Source: Cercis canadensis (Eukaryota > Streptophyta > Magnoliopsida > Fabales > Fabaceae). Taken from it: 64,000 nucleotides of DNA. The notes beneath the pieces are model-generated. The model had not been told where the DNA came from and did not search any database. It saw nothing but the letters and a program-made list of their open reading frames with translations. Both the position numbers and the translations under genes were made by a program. Location: contig QAOA01000188.1 in assembly GCA_003255065.1 (NCBI GenBank), positions 3,329 through 67,328 on the forward strand, given 5' to 3'. How positions within the stretch are numbered: the first letter of the stretch is position 1; every line of letters begins with the position of its first letter. Below are positions 12,741 to 26,900 of the stretch, in pieces.

Positions 12741-12930
12741 CATTACTATGTTATTTAAAACCAATATACCCACCCAAAAAAAGGATATTATGATACTCAT
12801 CTAACATTAGGTGATCAAATATGTAACCAGCCACGATGGTCACGTAATTTTAAAAATTATGGATCATATTAATGTATCTTACACATAATATATTAGAGAA
12901 AAAGATACTTAATGAATCATGCTGTGCCCC

Positions 12931-12970
12931 GTCTTGCCCGGCCGCACATTGTGCGAGATGAAATACTAGT
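12931..12970 (+). mobile_element. Non-autonomous Helitron 3' end
   Basis: GCCCGGCCGCACATTGTGCGA includes a stem CGCAC/GTGCG with loop ATT, followed 10 bases later by CTAG and T (12966-12970). The lead-in resembles the Helitron-end remnant at 46735. The 5' end of this element was not located. Confidence 0.65.
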
Positions 12971-13678
12971 ATACACAAATATAATCCAAACTGTTTTAAC
13001 TAACTGTACACACAAGGCAAAATCTATATTTAATTAGTCCCACTTACATTTTCTTATTAACATAATTTGACACGTTCACACTTAATGCAAAGTTATTTTT
13101 GTATACATAATTACAAGTTAGTTCTAGTGAAGCAATGGAGGAAGAAAAGTGTGCTTATGACTTCACCTTTTATCTCTTAACACAAATATATATATATTAT
13201 TCGGCTGACTAATCGTGTGTTTAGTAATAAGATTATTTGAATACTTCAACAACTTTTTTTTTTATAATCAATCATGTGAACTGAAAATTAGGCATAACTT
13301 CTTGTGGTGATATTCAACATTATACTTGTATTATTTTTACAATTCAATAGCCCCATCATATATTTATTAATGTTCCTTAAAATTTCATCATGACTCACTC
13401 AATTTTTCTCTCACCCATCAACTTTGGGTGGCATACCTCCTCCCTCTACACTACTCCTGAACGGTGTCCAAATGTAGGTATCCTCTGCCTAAATCTTGTC
13501 TACCTTACAAAACATGGTTTGGACACCTCTGCAACAATTTCTCTCTCCGCTTTGGGGCCACCCCTTACTCTACCATTATTATAGGGGCATGGGGTTCTAG
13601 ACAAAGAAAGATCAAGGTAGCATATAAATTTTTCCTTTATATTTTACTCGAATATGTTTTTTTGCTATTGGCTATTCT
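12971..13678. other. Intergenic stretch without recognised genes
   Basis: AT-rich sequence. The two overlapping short ORFs at 13390-13700 show no family signature and run into the MITE. Nothing else was recognised. Confidence 0.4.
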
Positions 13679-14219
13679 TAGAGGTGGAGAAATGAGCTAG
13701 GCCCAATGGGCTGACTTGTTTTGGCCTGAAAAAGTAGAGTTGGGTTCTCATTTTGTTGGCCCGAATAAAAACGGGCTGATTTGGTCGAACCCGTTTTGGT
13801 CCATGTCTCATTCGGATTCGAGAAGGGCCGGTCCTTTTTTTTTTTTTTTTTTTNTACTATTATAATTTTTTTAGTTAATTAGATATCTTTATTTTAAATT
13901 TATATTTACATACATTTTTTTATACGTCTTTAATTCTTTGTTTTAATTTTATTTATTACTTTATACATATTTTGTTTTGTTTAATTAAATTCATTAATAA
14001 CTTAACTAAAATCACTAAAAAAAAAAAACTTAAACTTTTTTTAGATTTTAACGTAATTACAAATAAAAAAAAAAAGTGAGTTGACCTATTTTAGCTCGCA
14101 GCCAGAGGAGGGCTGGACTAGCTCGAATAAAAATGGGCTGATTTAGCCCGGTCCATTTTGGCCCACAGCCTGATTGGGCCGGGCCAAAACGGGTCAGGCC
14201 AACCCGTTTCCCACATCTA
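13679..14219. mobile_element. hAT-type MITE, 541 bp, perfect 8-bp TSD GCTATTCT
   Basis: GCTATTCT occurs at 13671-13678 and 14220-14227. The ends are TAGAGGTGG...AATGAGCTAGGCC and, in reverse complement, TAGATGTGGGAAACGGGTTGGCC, an imperfect inverted repeat with the TAGRGNTG start seen in plant hAT elements. The interior holds long T and A tracts, one N (13854), and GGGCT/GCCCG phrases on both sides. There is no transposase, so it depends on an autonomous hAT. The larger hAT at 35902-39981 has similar G/C-rich subterminal phrases. Confidence 0.85.
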
Positions 14220-14997
14220 GCTATTCTGTTGAGATCACTCATTTAAATATCATTAACGTGAGGGGCGCCAAATCTTTCTATTGGCCTTGTGTTTGCCAGC
14301 ACTGATATTTCATGGATGGTGGTCAGCCCAGCAAGGAAGAAATGTTGGAAGGACGTTCGAGATGGGCCTCGGCTCATTACTAGAATTTAAAAAAATATAA
14401 ATAAATAAATTAAAGTGAATGTTAAATTGTGAAAATAATATATATATATATATATATATCCTAAAAAGAGATGAGTAGTACAAATACCCATAAAACTTTA
14501 TTTAAGTTTTACTCTTAAATATGTATATTTGGTAAAAAATGAAAACATCTTCTCACACATTCCAATGCACACCTATTTCACATAAATTCCTCACTCAAGC
14601 TTTTGATTATGGATTAATCATTTTTTTTTCTTTTTTTTTTTACCATNTACCATTACCTTCTCTTTTCTCCTATTTGTCTTTTTCAATGTGTATATTTAAA
14701 AGTATTGTATACCCTTTTTGGTAATTTGACATCTAAAATCAAATTTGTTTATACAAACCAAATGGAAATTGATTATTATAAAATCATATTTGAACTAACA
14801 TATCCACACATATTCTCTTAGAATCAATTTTTACCCATAATCAATTGAGTATATCATCCATTTTTTCTAAGCTAATCCAAACCCAAGCTAAAATGACATG
14901 GGTAGAACTAATAACAAAAATCTAAGTGAATCGGAGAAAATGACATGGGTAGAACTAATTCACACGACAATGAGAAAGGCCATGAGCCGGAGTAAGA
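14220..14997. other. Downstream flank of cycloartenol synthase, with an (AT)n microsatellite
   Basis: An (AT)n tract lies at about 14439-14459. A T-rich tract near 14620-14650 contains an N (14647). No gene was recognised. The 3' untranslated region of the minus-strand synthase gene should lie just below 14998, but I see no clear poly(A) signal that I would defend. Confidence 0.45.
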
Positions 14998-17900
14998 TTA
15001 AGGAGCCTGCAATACACGACACCGGTATTCACCCAACGCCCAGATAGGGAATATGTTTCTATATGCAGCGTAAGTGATCATGCAGTTCCGATTGAATACT
15101 CCCATTATTTCCTGCAATGATAAAAATGTGAAGATGATCAGACTCTTTATGCTGTAGACTCAAGGGTATAATAGCGGTAGCAACTAGCAAGAACCAAACA
15201 AGCTATAAGTATCTTTCTCCATTACCTCTTGAGGAAAGTCTCCATTCTCCATTTGGGAATTTATCAAACATTTAGCAGCACGGTGCAATGGTTTTGGATC
15301 TCTCTCGGCCTGTTTCAGTAATAAGAAAATAATAAAATCACAACAACGAAAAATAGAACCAGGAAATCAATTTCTCATTCCGTATATCTCACCCGTATAT
15401 TATTAAATTGAGGATGGAATTGAATGTGCCCAATGCATTTAGAAAGTATCTTCAAATGTCAAATCAGATTACTAGGAGAAAAATAACACACGCAATGACA
15501 AAGCTACAGTTATGATTTAGGATGCAAGGTTGGCATGAAATTGTCCTAAGGAAACACATTAGTGGTTGAGCACTTAGTACTTTATTATGGAGATTTTGAG
15601 TTCAAATCTTATTGGGAGCAGATTTTAAAAGAGGATAAACTACTTCTGTTGTGCAGTATTTAGTGGACAAAAAAATAGTTGCCGTGAAATTAAAAGACTT
15701 AATTCATGTAAAAGTTAAATTTTAAAATAATTTAAAATTTAATTCAGTATTAAGACAATTGGTAACACATTATTATTAATGTTTAATGCAGAAACATGGT
15801 GTCCTGAGATTTGCATGATTTACTAAATAAGTTCTCTTCATTTCTTATAATTTCCATGATAAGATAACTCAATATTTTTAGTTGATCATATCTTATTTTT
15901 TTTGTTCACCCATTCTGGAGGTTGAGAAACTTGGGGTTTTACACTCTTCTCTTTGTCCACCCCCTGGGTAACTTAGGAAAAATTCAAATAGAAATAAAAT
16001 TTAAAAGATGTATATAACAATAGAAAAGACATATAAGTATATAAATGGATTCTTTTATATAGTATATAACTTAACAATCAGCATAAACAGATAAAAATAC
16101 TAGTATTAAAGGTACTTGTTTGTCCCGAAGGGTGTGACACCCATCAGTTGAGCTCTTGGTACTTCATGGAAGAAGTATCGGGTTCAAATCTCATTGGGTG
16201 TAAGTGGAGCAGGATTTTTGGAGGAGATAGCCGGATAGGGCAGTGGACCAAAAATAAAGGTACTTGTTTTTGAGACTTAATGAAAAAATCAGAAAGAAGT
16301 TTGTTTTTGACATTTTTTTTCCTACTGAAGTGTGGTGAGGAGGTAAACCTCATAATTGGTGTGAAAATAACACCCATTCATAACCATCTGCCACCATTGA
16401 AAGATAGACGGGACATAATATCATCTTTACGTTTCACTAAAAGTATATATGATCTTCAGGAGTCAACCAAGTTATCCTCTCACACCTCATGGAAATGAAA
16501 GAACTTACTGAAATATTTTATATCATATTAAGTGCTAATATGAAATTATAATGTAATAAAATATATATCATTTATAAGATAATATGAATTCATTCAGCCA
16601 TGAATTATAGGTTTTAACTATATTTCTTTCAATTTATTTCAATACACACAACAAACATTTCGGACTACCTCTAAGCTCTTAAATCAAAGTGAAAAAGATT
16701 TTTTTTTTTTCATCAAGATTTTCTGTAATAATAAACTAAATAATAGAAAGGCAATGCCACGAAAGTAGTAAAACTTGCTCTATACCTGTTCAGCATCAAT
16801 AAGGGCCAGCATAGCCCATCCAGTATTTACTACATGTGATCTGTTGCCTTCCACATTTGAATACACCTGTACAAAGAAGCAAGCATATTGTTAAGAGAAT
16901 AACTACAGAAATCTCACTCATTGTTAGTTTGAAGAACTTAATGCAAAAGTATTATATCAAGAACGACTTGTACAAGTTATATTCTTGAATTTTGTCTTCC
17001 CATTTTATTTAATATAGATTCCTAAATACTTGACAATTTCTTTATTTGGGCAAATATATGAGCATCTCTTGTGAAAAATCGAGCAGATAGCACGGCATTC
17101 CCCTTTCATATAAAAAAAAAAAATAATTGTAAAACTCTGAATCTATTCACTTCATCCAGTGGTTGGTATTTCCTCTGCATGACTGAACACAGAGAGATAG
17201 AAACATAAATCATTTTCTGTCTAGGGTTGATGATCTTAACTTTCCAAGAACTGTAGCATATGAAAATTTGAAGAGATGCTAAAATAAATATTTCCCTGCT
17301 GTATTTATATGCAAATTTTTTGGATATGTAAATTGCATCAACATACAAAAGACTTCAATTGGAAATAGTTTCAACAGGCGTCAAGTTCTTCATTTGATGC
17401 CACTCATGTTATCAGCTAGTAGTAAGAACAACTTCCAACAGCCAGCCTTAACATTGATATCCAATGGTATTGGAATTGGGAGGTTACAGCTCATGATAGA
17501 ATTTGAACTGTGTCTACAACTGAGTGCTTACTACCAAGGGGAGTGCCTAAGCCAAGCAAGGTCAAATAGTGGGTTCTTTCTTTCAGGGCATGGACAATAT
17601 TCTTGCTCTTGATTTATCACTTAGCACAAATAATGTTGATGATTTAGATCCACTATTGTTTTAAGGACCTATTGCCTTTTTATCCTATGCTTCAAATCCC
17701 AAAAATCATGTCTTTGCATGCAGATGAGCACATATATCTTCTAAGCTATAATAACAAGAAGCACTGATCAGAAGAGACTCTGGCATGCAGGAGCCTAATC
17801 GAAACTGATACTGACATCAGACCAGCAAACGTGACCTTATTTTGACAAGACAGGTAACTCTCTCCCCAGCCACCTGAAGGAAGCTGCTTAGACAGCAGAA

Positions 17901-20900
17901 ATTCACAAGCTTTACGGATGCTTGAGCAATTACTGAAGTTCTTTCCCGCAGCCACCAACCCTTTTACCCCAAACCAAACACCGTAGGTGAAGCATATTGC
18001 CCAAGATCCATACCTGTTTAGCAGTTTAACTTGTTAGGTGACTATTGAAACAAGAAACTCCAATCCGAAGGCAGAAACTGATAGAAAAATGAGTAAAACA
18101 AACTAGAGATGTATGCATGCATAAACTAAAATATCTTAAATATTGTAAATCAAATCAATTCAAAGGTTTCTGAAAATGAGGGTTTTCCAAAGGGGAGGGC
18201 CAAACCATGAACCATCTGATTCTTGTATTCTTTGAATAAAGGCAGCAGCATTTTCAATACAATGTTCTATTTCTTCTTGACGATGCCCAGGATATGATTT
18301 CCTAAATGATGCCAAAGCTTGAATTGCAGCTGAGGTACACTCCACATAGCTAGAGATCATATAATAAAGAAATCTCAGAGACGTTAAAATTTGAGAGAGG
18401 TAGGGGGAGGAAGGTGGGATACAGAAAATGATATTGAGAAAGCATTTGATAGCTTACGGATAATCAATAACGATGTCGCCAAAAGTTTCAGCAGGATTGA
18501 TCAACTGACAACAGAGAAGACAAAAACGTCACAAACAAGTGAAGCCCTATTTCTGAAACCTAAAACGAATTAGATCATGAAAACCCGAAAATATTTGGGC
18601 CTGTTTGAAATCTGTTTTTAAAAACAGTTTTTTGTTTTTGAAAATAATAAAACAAAAAAACTTGTTTGGTAAAACTGTTTTTGAAAACTGTTTTTAAAAA
18701 TCTTCTCTCACAAAACTGTTTTAAAAACAAGAAAACAAGAACAAAAAATAGCTGTTTTCAAAAACTGTTTTTAAAAACAAAAAAACCAAAACACTTTCAA
18801 ACACACCCTTTAATTCTAAACAGCAACTCTATATGAGGTTGCTTCTGTTGCAACAATCTCAAAAACTTGTGTGCTTGACAACCTAATACATGAATGAGGA
18901 AAAGTTGCAATGGTACTGAATACCCTAAATTTTTTCATGCTCTATTATAAATAAAGGTAAATTTTCAGTTACCTAGTTGTTCAGTTCCAATTCTTCATGA
19001 TACAGCATTTACATACAGCAGATTACCATTAGTCAGATTTTGGGTGCAAGTAAAGGAGGACAACATATTTATGAGGTAACATATGTTTCACAACATATTC
19101 AACAAGAAAATTAAAACATGAAAAGAAGAGATACTGTTATTTCCTGCTTAACCTAGGAGACAATGGGAAGATAATCATGTACCACTTGCCAATACATATT
19201 TCACATTTCAGGGGAGAATTATTAAAAACTAGTAACTAGTATGACAATAGGCTAGATAATGAAAGTAAGCTACCTCCAACCAGTTATAGGACCTTGTAAG
19301 CTCATAAGTTGCAAAGCCACCATCTACATTCTGCAATGATGTAAAGAAGAAAACACATCTCTGGATCAAAGATTTCAAACCATTAAACCACAAAACAGTA
19401 TGGAATTGATTTTATAGAATAACTTGGTGAACAGGATAAGAGAAAAATCATACAACATTAAAAAAAAAAAAGTATTATATACTTTATTAGTAATGTAAAA
19501 ATCAATGTATTATCATATTTTAAAATTTAATTAGAATAAAAATCACTGTTTGATAATCTAATGTAAGTTTATTTTATTTACATTTTATCATGGTGTAGGT
19601 AGAGAAATATTCCATTTTCTAGTAAAATACCTCAAAGTCGATACTAAGTCCAACTCAAAACAAAATCTTATGAGGTGAAGGATCTTAAAGATGAAGAAAT
19701 AACTTAATTCTTATGGAATCTAGGTGATATTAGCATATAAGGAGGCAGGAAACTAATAATAACAACTAGTTGCATAAAATATTTGTTATTAACGATTCAC
19801 CAGCTAAAATTCTTCAGAAAATCTGGTTTAAATCATGAGGTTTCTAGTTACCTGTAATGAAAGAATGACATTAACAGCATCATATACCCGCTTGGCATCC
19901 AATGGCTCACCAACAATCTGTGATGGAATTTTGGATAACAAGAGAGCAGCCTGAAAAATAAAATATGAATCAAAATAAAAGAATAAAATAAACAAATACT
20001 CGAGTCATATGAGCAATAATTACTTTCAATCCTTCTGCTGTGCAGTCAGAAATGGGCCATCCATGATCTGCGGTTGAAAAAGGCCAAGCACCTTTTGAAA
20101 TATGACGATACCAATAATTCAGATCACCTGGACAATCTTCTAAAACCTTTCAAAAAAAGAAAAGAAAATGAGAGGAAACTGATCAACAAAGGAAAATTGA
20201 TGAGAATTATAAAGATATAATGTAAAAGTTCACCTGTGTGTTCTTAATGTAAATATGTGCCTTTCTCAGAGTTGGACCATATTCTTCGGTAAGGTTACTT
20301 GAAATAATTGCTTGGACAGTAAATGCAGTATCCCATAATTGGCTTCCATTATAGCCCTGCAATAAAATTTTATTCACGTAACATTAATATCAGTAAACCA
20401 TGTAAACTTTGTATTTTATTAAACATTAGCATATGACCTTAAGAAAAATTCGACTTCAAAGCAGTAACATTGGCTTCACATATTACAGCAAAGAGAGGAT
20501 TAAATTATATCCTATCATTCCTAATCATCTGCTAATATGTCCAATGATTTGATCACTTGGGTAAGTTCAAGATAAGTTGACTTATATGTGGACCTGCATT
20601 TTCATGCCATCTTCAGCAATCCATAGATAATCATAGAGCCTTGGAAGATGCAACTTGAAGGCCTCCGAATTTGGGTCTTCCACCCAACAGCAGAGCATAT
20701 TTAACACCTGAAAAGTAACCATAGAGTAAATATTAACTGATTTGTCAGTACCATCTAAGCCTGCTACAATCTATCAGGAAATATAGAATATAAAGCGGAA
20801 AATTGAATGGAAATTAGCAAATTTACTAGTCAATTAAAACCAGCAACATCATAGCTGGACATTTAAAGCCAGCATAAATTGTACAGCTGTAGTGTTGTAA

Positions 20901-23900
20901 CTATAAATTTGTAAATCCATCCTTAATTAGGATAGCCCAGCTGTAGGATAGACATATGGCAGTTTAGCTAATTTACAGGGCTGAAATTCAGCTTGTATTA
21001 AACACTATTTATATGAGAATTTTCTAGGAGGACAACACAGTTTTCTGGCCTACACTTTTCTCAGTTTTACATGGTATCAGAGCTAGTTCACGATCCTAGC
21101 CTAGCCTAGACACTCCACGTCTTTTTTCATTTGTCCTAGTCCAGACCAAGTTCTTGGTTATTTTTCGGCTCATTCCTAGTCCAGAATTGGTTCTTTGTGA
21201 CCAATTTTTTCTTAGCCTCATGTTTTCCGAAAAGTATGATGTCTTGCTGATTCGCCTTAATTGCAAGAACTACTCAGCCTGGGCATTCCAATTCTAGATA
21301 TTTGTCAAAGGTAAGGACTTGTGGGGTCATGTTGATGGCAGCAAACCCGCTCCTGAGAAAAACACACACAAGGACAAGCATGCTAAGTGGGAAGTAAAGG
21401 ATGCTCAAGTCATGGCATGGATTATAGGCTCAATTGATCCCAACATCGTCCTCAATCTTCGACCCTTCAAGACTACAGTCGATATGTGGGCCTATCTGAA
21501 GAAAATCTACAGTCAAAATAACACTGCACGCAGATTCCAGCTTGAACATGAAATAGCCATTTTTCAATAGGACAGTCTCTCTATCTCTTAATTTTACTCT
21601 CATTTCATGAATCTTTGGGCTGAATACACTGACATAGTCTATGAAAACTTAACTCCTGAAGGTCTTTGTTATGTACACTCAGTTCATGAAACTAAAAAAC
21701 GTGATCAATTTCTTATGAAATTAAGATCTGAATTCGAAGGTATCAGGTCCAATCTCATGAACCGAGATCCTGTACCTTCATTGGATGCATGCCTCAATGA
21801 TTTGTTTCGTGAGGAACAACGCCTTCTCACTCAAACCACCATGGAACAACAAAAATCCACCTCTGTTCCAATGGTGTATGCAGCACAAGGCAGGCCAAGA
21901 GGATGGGACATGAGCATGGTTCAATGTTTCTGTTGCAAGGGATTTGGCCATTTTGCTTCCAACTGCCCAAAAAAATTCTGCAGTTACTGTAAAAAGGATG
22001 GACATATTATCAAAGAATGTCCAACAAGACCGCCCAAGAGATCTGCAACAGCCTTTACTGCCTCGGTTTGTTCTTCTACTCCTAGTATTTCTGCGAATAC
22101 AGCATCTGTGCAACAAAATGCTTCTGCCTCTGTTCAAACTTTGACTCCCAAAATGGTTCAACAAATGATCATTTCAGCATTCTCTGCTTTAGGACTCTCA
22201 AGTAAACCCTTTTCTACCTCTTCTCCTTGGTACTTTGACTCTGGGGCTTCCAACCATATGACAAACAATGTTCATTTCCTTACTAATGTTACCAAATATT
22301 CTGGAAATCTCAAGATTCATACTGCTGATGGCAACCCTTGACCTATCACAGCCACTAGTGATATTTCTTCATCTTTAACTGATGTCTTTGTCTCTCCCGG
22401 TCTCATGAGTAACCTTATTTCTGTTGGCCAGTTAGTTGACAATAATTGTCGGGTAGAATTCTCAAAATCTGGTTGTCTTGTGCAGGATCAACACTCAAGG
22501 AAGATGATTGCGAAGGGACCTAAAGTTGGACGCCTTTTTCCACTCCCTTTATCTTTGTCTACATGTCTTTCCTTGCCTTTTGTTTCTTGTAATTCTGCTC
22601 ATGTTGATTACACAACATGGCATAAGCATCTTGGACATCCAAATTCATATGTATTTCATGATTTGCTGAACTATGGTTTTCTTGGAAATAAAGAGTCACC
22701 ATCTCTTAGTGCTGTTCAATCTGATTGCATTTCATGTAAACTTGGCAAAAGTAAAATTCTCCCATTTCCCACTCATCAATCGAATGTAGGACAGCCCTTT
22801 GATATGATCCATAGTGATGTATGGGGGATGGCACCTGTTATATCTCATGCTAATTACAAGTACTTTGTCACTTTTATTGATGACTATAGTCGTTTCACAT
22901 GGATTTATTTTCTGCGCTCAAAAGACGAAGTATTCTCTACTTTCAAATTTTTTCATGCTTATGTTCACACCCAATTTTCTTCAAAAATTAAAATTCTTCA
23001 CTCTGACAATGGGGGGGAGTACACGTCTCATTTATTTCAGCAATTCTTGCAAACTAATGGCATTGTCTCTCAAAGGTCCTGTCTTTCAACCCCTCAACAA
23101 AATGGGGTAGCTGAAAGAAAAAACCGCCATCTTCTTGATGTTGTACGCACCCTTTTGTTGGACTCCTCTATGCCATCTTGGTTCTGGTGTGAAGCTCTCT
23201 CCATTGCTGTCCACCTTTTTAAACCGGTTGCCCTCTCCATCATTGAACCATGACTATCCTTTCACTCGGTTATTTGGTCAGCCACCCATTTATTCTAATC
23301 TTCGTACCTTTGGTTGTGTGTGTTATGTCTATCTTCCTCCACAAGAACGCACTAAGCTCACAACTCAATCAGTTGAATGTGCATTTCTTGGATATTCTGC
23401 TCACCATAAAGGTTTTCTATGCTATGATCCTAACCTACGTCGTATTCGAGTCTCTAGAAATGTCATCTTTCAAGAAAATAAATATTTTTTTGCTTCTCAC
23501 CATGACCCTCTCTCCCTCAATTTCTATTTTGCCATTGTTTGTTAACTCTTTTGTAGGACCACCATCATCTAGACCTTTCTTGGTGTACCAACGACGTAAA
23601 AAAGCCACTCCAACTCAACCATCCGAACCTCCTAGGCCATCTCAAGATCACCCCCTAACTGCTGATCCAGTACCTGACTCTGAACCAGCTCCTCCACGAC
23701 GCAACTCTCGCGTTTGTAAACCCCTAGAAAAGTATGGTTTCACCTCTCCCTTGTCCTTGACAGCAACTTTATCATCTGTTTCTATCCCTTCTTCTTATAA
23801 CCAGGCAATGGAGCAAGAATGTTGGAAGAAAGCTATTGAAACAACTTCTAGCACTTGAAGAAAATCAGACATGGGATGTTGTTCCATGTCCCCTCACTGT

Positions 23901-26900
23901 TAAACCTCTTGGCAGCAAGTTTGTGGTTTGACAAGTTTCGGTCCACCCTCCTTGGTTTTTCATTCAGTCAGAGCCAGTATGACCCCTCCCTTTTTCTACA
24001 AAGGACTTCTAAACGTATTGTGGTACTCCTTGTTTATGTGGACGATATTGTGGTGACCGGTTCTGATCCAGTGGCTATCTCTGCAATTCAGCAGTTGCTG
24101 CATTCAACCTTCCACATGAAAGACCTTGGCCGGCTCACTTACTTCTTGGGGTTAGAGGTACATTATCAACCTAAAGGCCTTTTTCTAGATCAGCACAAGT
24201 ATATTTCAAGATCTGGTCCACTTAGCCGGCCTCACCAATGCAAATTCTGTTGACACCCCCATGGAAATTAATGTGAAATATAGCCGAGATGAAGGTGTTC
24301 TTCTTAAAGACCCCACTTTATATCGCAAGCTGGTTGGTAGTCTTATCTACCTAACCAACACTCGACCGGACATCTCTTTTGCTGTCCACACAGTTAACAA
24401 GTTCATGCAATCCCCTCAGCATCTCCAACTTTCAGCAGTACACCGCATCATTCGATATCTTCTTGGCACTTCCAACCGTGGCTTATTCTTCCCTACTGGT
24501 TTATCACTCCAACTCCAAGCCTACAGTGATGCTGATTGGGCTGGATGTCCAGACACAAGGAAATCTACTACCGGCTGGTGTATGTTTCTAGGTGATGCTC
24601 CAATCTCTTGGAAATGCAAGAAACAAGCCTTAGTCTATAAATCATCCACTGAAGCAGAGTATCGTGCCATGTTTGCTGCATGTTCTGAGATAATTTGGTT
24701 GCGTGGTTTTCTAAAAGAACTTGGTTTCTCCCAAGCCAAACCAACTCCATTACATGCTGACAACACAAGTGCTATACAAATTGCAGCGAATCCAGTTTTC
24801 CATGAACGAACAAAGCACATAGAGGTCGATTGTCACTTTACCCGGGGAGCCTACGACTGCAAAGTTATCACTCTACCTCATGTCTCAACATCTGAACAGA
24901 CTGCTGACATCTTCACCAAATCCTTAACACATCAGCGCCATAATTTCCTAGTTAGCAAATTGATGCTTTTAGACTTACCAGCATCAATTTGAGGGGGGAT
25001 GTCAACGGAAATTAGCAAATTTACTGGTCATTTAAAACCAGTAACATCATAGCTGGACATTTAAAGCCAACATAAATTGAACAGCTGTAGTTTTGTAACT
25101 GTAAATTTGTAAATCCATCCTTAATTAGGATAGCCCAGCTGTAGGATAGACATATGGCAGTTTAGCTAATTTATAGGGTTGAAATTCAGCTTGTATTAAA
25201 CACTATTTATATGAGAATTCTCTAGGAGGAGAACATAGTTTTCTGGCCTACACTTTTCTCAGTTTAACAATTCAGACATTCAGAAAATATGATAAACGCA
25301 GTGCTAAAGCAGATCTGATGATCATCAAAATACAACTTCTAGCAATCTTTTAGCTATCACAGAATAGTGTTAACTCAAAGATCAACAGTGTTTTAAAAGT
25401 CCTGCTTGTTGGCCAGAAAGAAATGAATTGAAACAGGGGTACCGCACAGATCCCCCTCCTCCTGAATAAATACCTTGTTTACTGGCCCTATGCAAATATA
25501 ACGAGTATTCTCATCTTCGTAATGCATGTGCTCAATTGCAGTGCAAAGAGCCTTTTCTCTTAACCTTTTTCCCGGCCAATGCATCAAAATAGGTTCAACG
25601 ACTTTGTGAAGAGATGCCCAGAGAATATCCTGCACAAGGGGGTGAGGGTAGTACAAGTCTTCCTGCACACAAGAACAGAGGTATTCCTCTTGTCATCTTT
25701 CTTGATTCAAGTTCAATTAAAATTGGTAGCTGACAATGTTAGAAAAAACAATAAAGAGTTCTGTTCTTGTTTCTCTTTATTGCCCCACCCTCAACATCAA
25801 ACTGCAGTAAATAGAATCAGAAAATGCAGTCTTTCACCATTATAATCAGTATGCTGAGTGAGGGAGCTAGCACAAATAAAAATCATAAAAATCAACTCAT
25901 CAAGGTTTCTGAGTGTTATAATCTCTGTCTCTGTATCTTTTACTCAGAGGACAGCATAGATATCAGGTAAAGAATAGAGACCTTAAGCCACATTTGGTTT
26001 AAACATTGGGTAAATGTATAGAGAACTAAGTGGATATAATAGGTTATGAGGATGATGATGGTGACAACAACAATGGCGCTAATGACAATAATTAGCATGA
26101 CGGTAAGAACATAACTGCTAGTAATGTCTTGGTCGCTAAGGTGGTGACAGTAATAGTAGAATGTGGTTAGAATAGTATGATGGTTGTCATAATGGATGGT
26201 GTGCTTGTGGTGGCATGACAGTAGTAAAAAAATTATATTTGGGCAAGTTCCTACCCCATTTTAATATGAAACCTAACAAATTTTTTTTGGATAAAAGAAG
26301 AATTTTATTAGAAGAATGAAAAACAAAAGTACAAAAAAAGAAGGCAAGAGGTCCTCCTAACAAAAGAAAACAGAAAAATAGCATCAGCTCATAAGAGCTT
26401 TCCAACCCCTTTGCAAATCTGTTAAGGATACCCCTCTGAGAAAATGTTAGGATACCAGAAAAATAACAGTAAATCCACAGGAAATAATCTAGAAAAGAAC
26501 TCAATACTAATTGTATTATTCAATTCAAAGACCAGACACCATGGCCCAGAGCCTAAGGCTCCTCAGAGAATAATTTCTCTGTCAAAATACTCAATGGAAA
26601 ACAACCTGCCCTCCTTCTTTCCTAATCTCACCCTTATGCTACCTGCATACGTGAACATCCCTTCTTTCCCTCTAACTAACTGCCAGCTCATCATATTCTA
26701 ACTGATTGCCCTTCTGCCCCACTCTTAACTGATTGCCCTTCTGCCCCACTCTCAACTGATTGCCCCTCTGCCCCACTCTTCCTTCTCCTAGAATAAACTC
26801 TCCATATGTTGGGCTTGGCAATTTGCTCAATATAGGATTCTATCATTGCCATCCTGTGGAAGCACAGCCTTGTCCTCAAGGCTGTAAGTGGGGAATTGAC

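Larger units (their letters stand above)
20804..25269 (+). mobile_element. Ty1/copia LTR retrotransposon in CAS intron 7, antisense to the gene
   Basis: Two LTRs of about 270 bp (20804-21071 and 25000-25269) flank a gag-pol region in copia order (protease, integrase, reverse transcriptase, RNase H). The tRNA-iMet primer site TGGTATCAGAGC follows the 5' LTR at 21072, and a purine tract GAGGGGGGA precedes the 3' LTR. The LTRs differ at about 15 positions by eye, so the insertion is not recent. The flanks give only an imperfect target duplication (ATTGA/ATTCA). Splice sites on both sides of the intron are intact. Confidence 0.92.

Noticed and set aside
25393-25668. CAS exon 7 frame extended to 91 codons
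   Set aside because: The last codons run into intron 7. The GT donor after VNK, and VLNML at the start of exon 8, fix the exon at 25474-25662.
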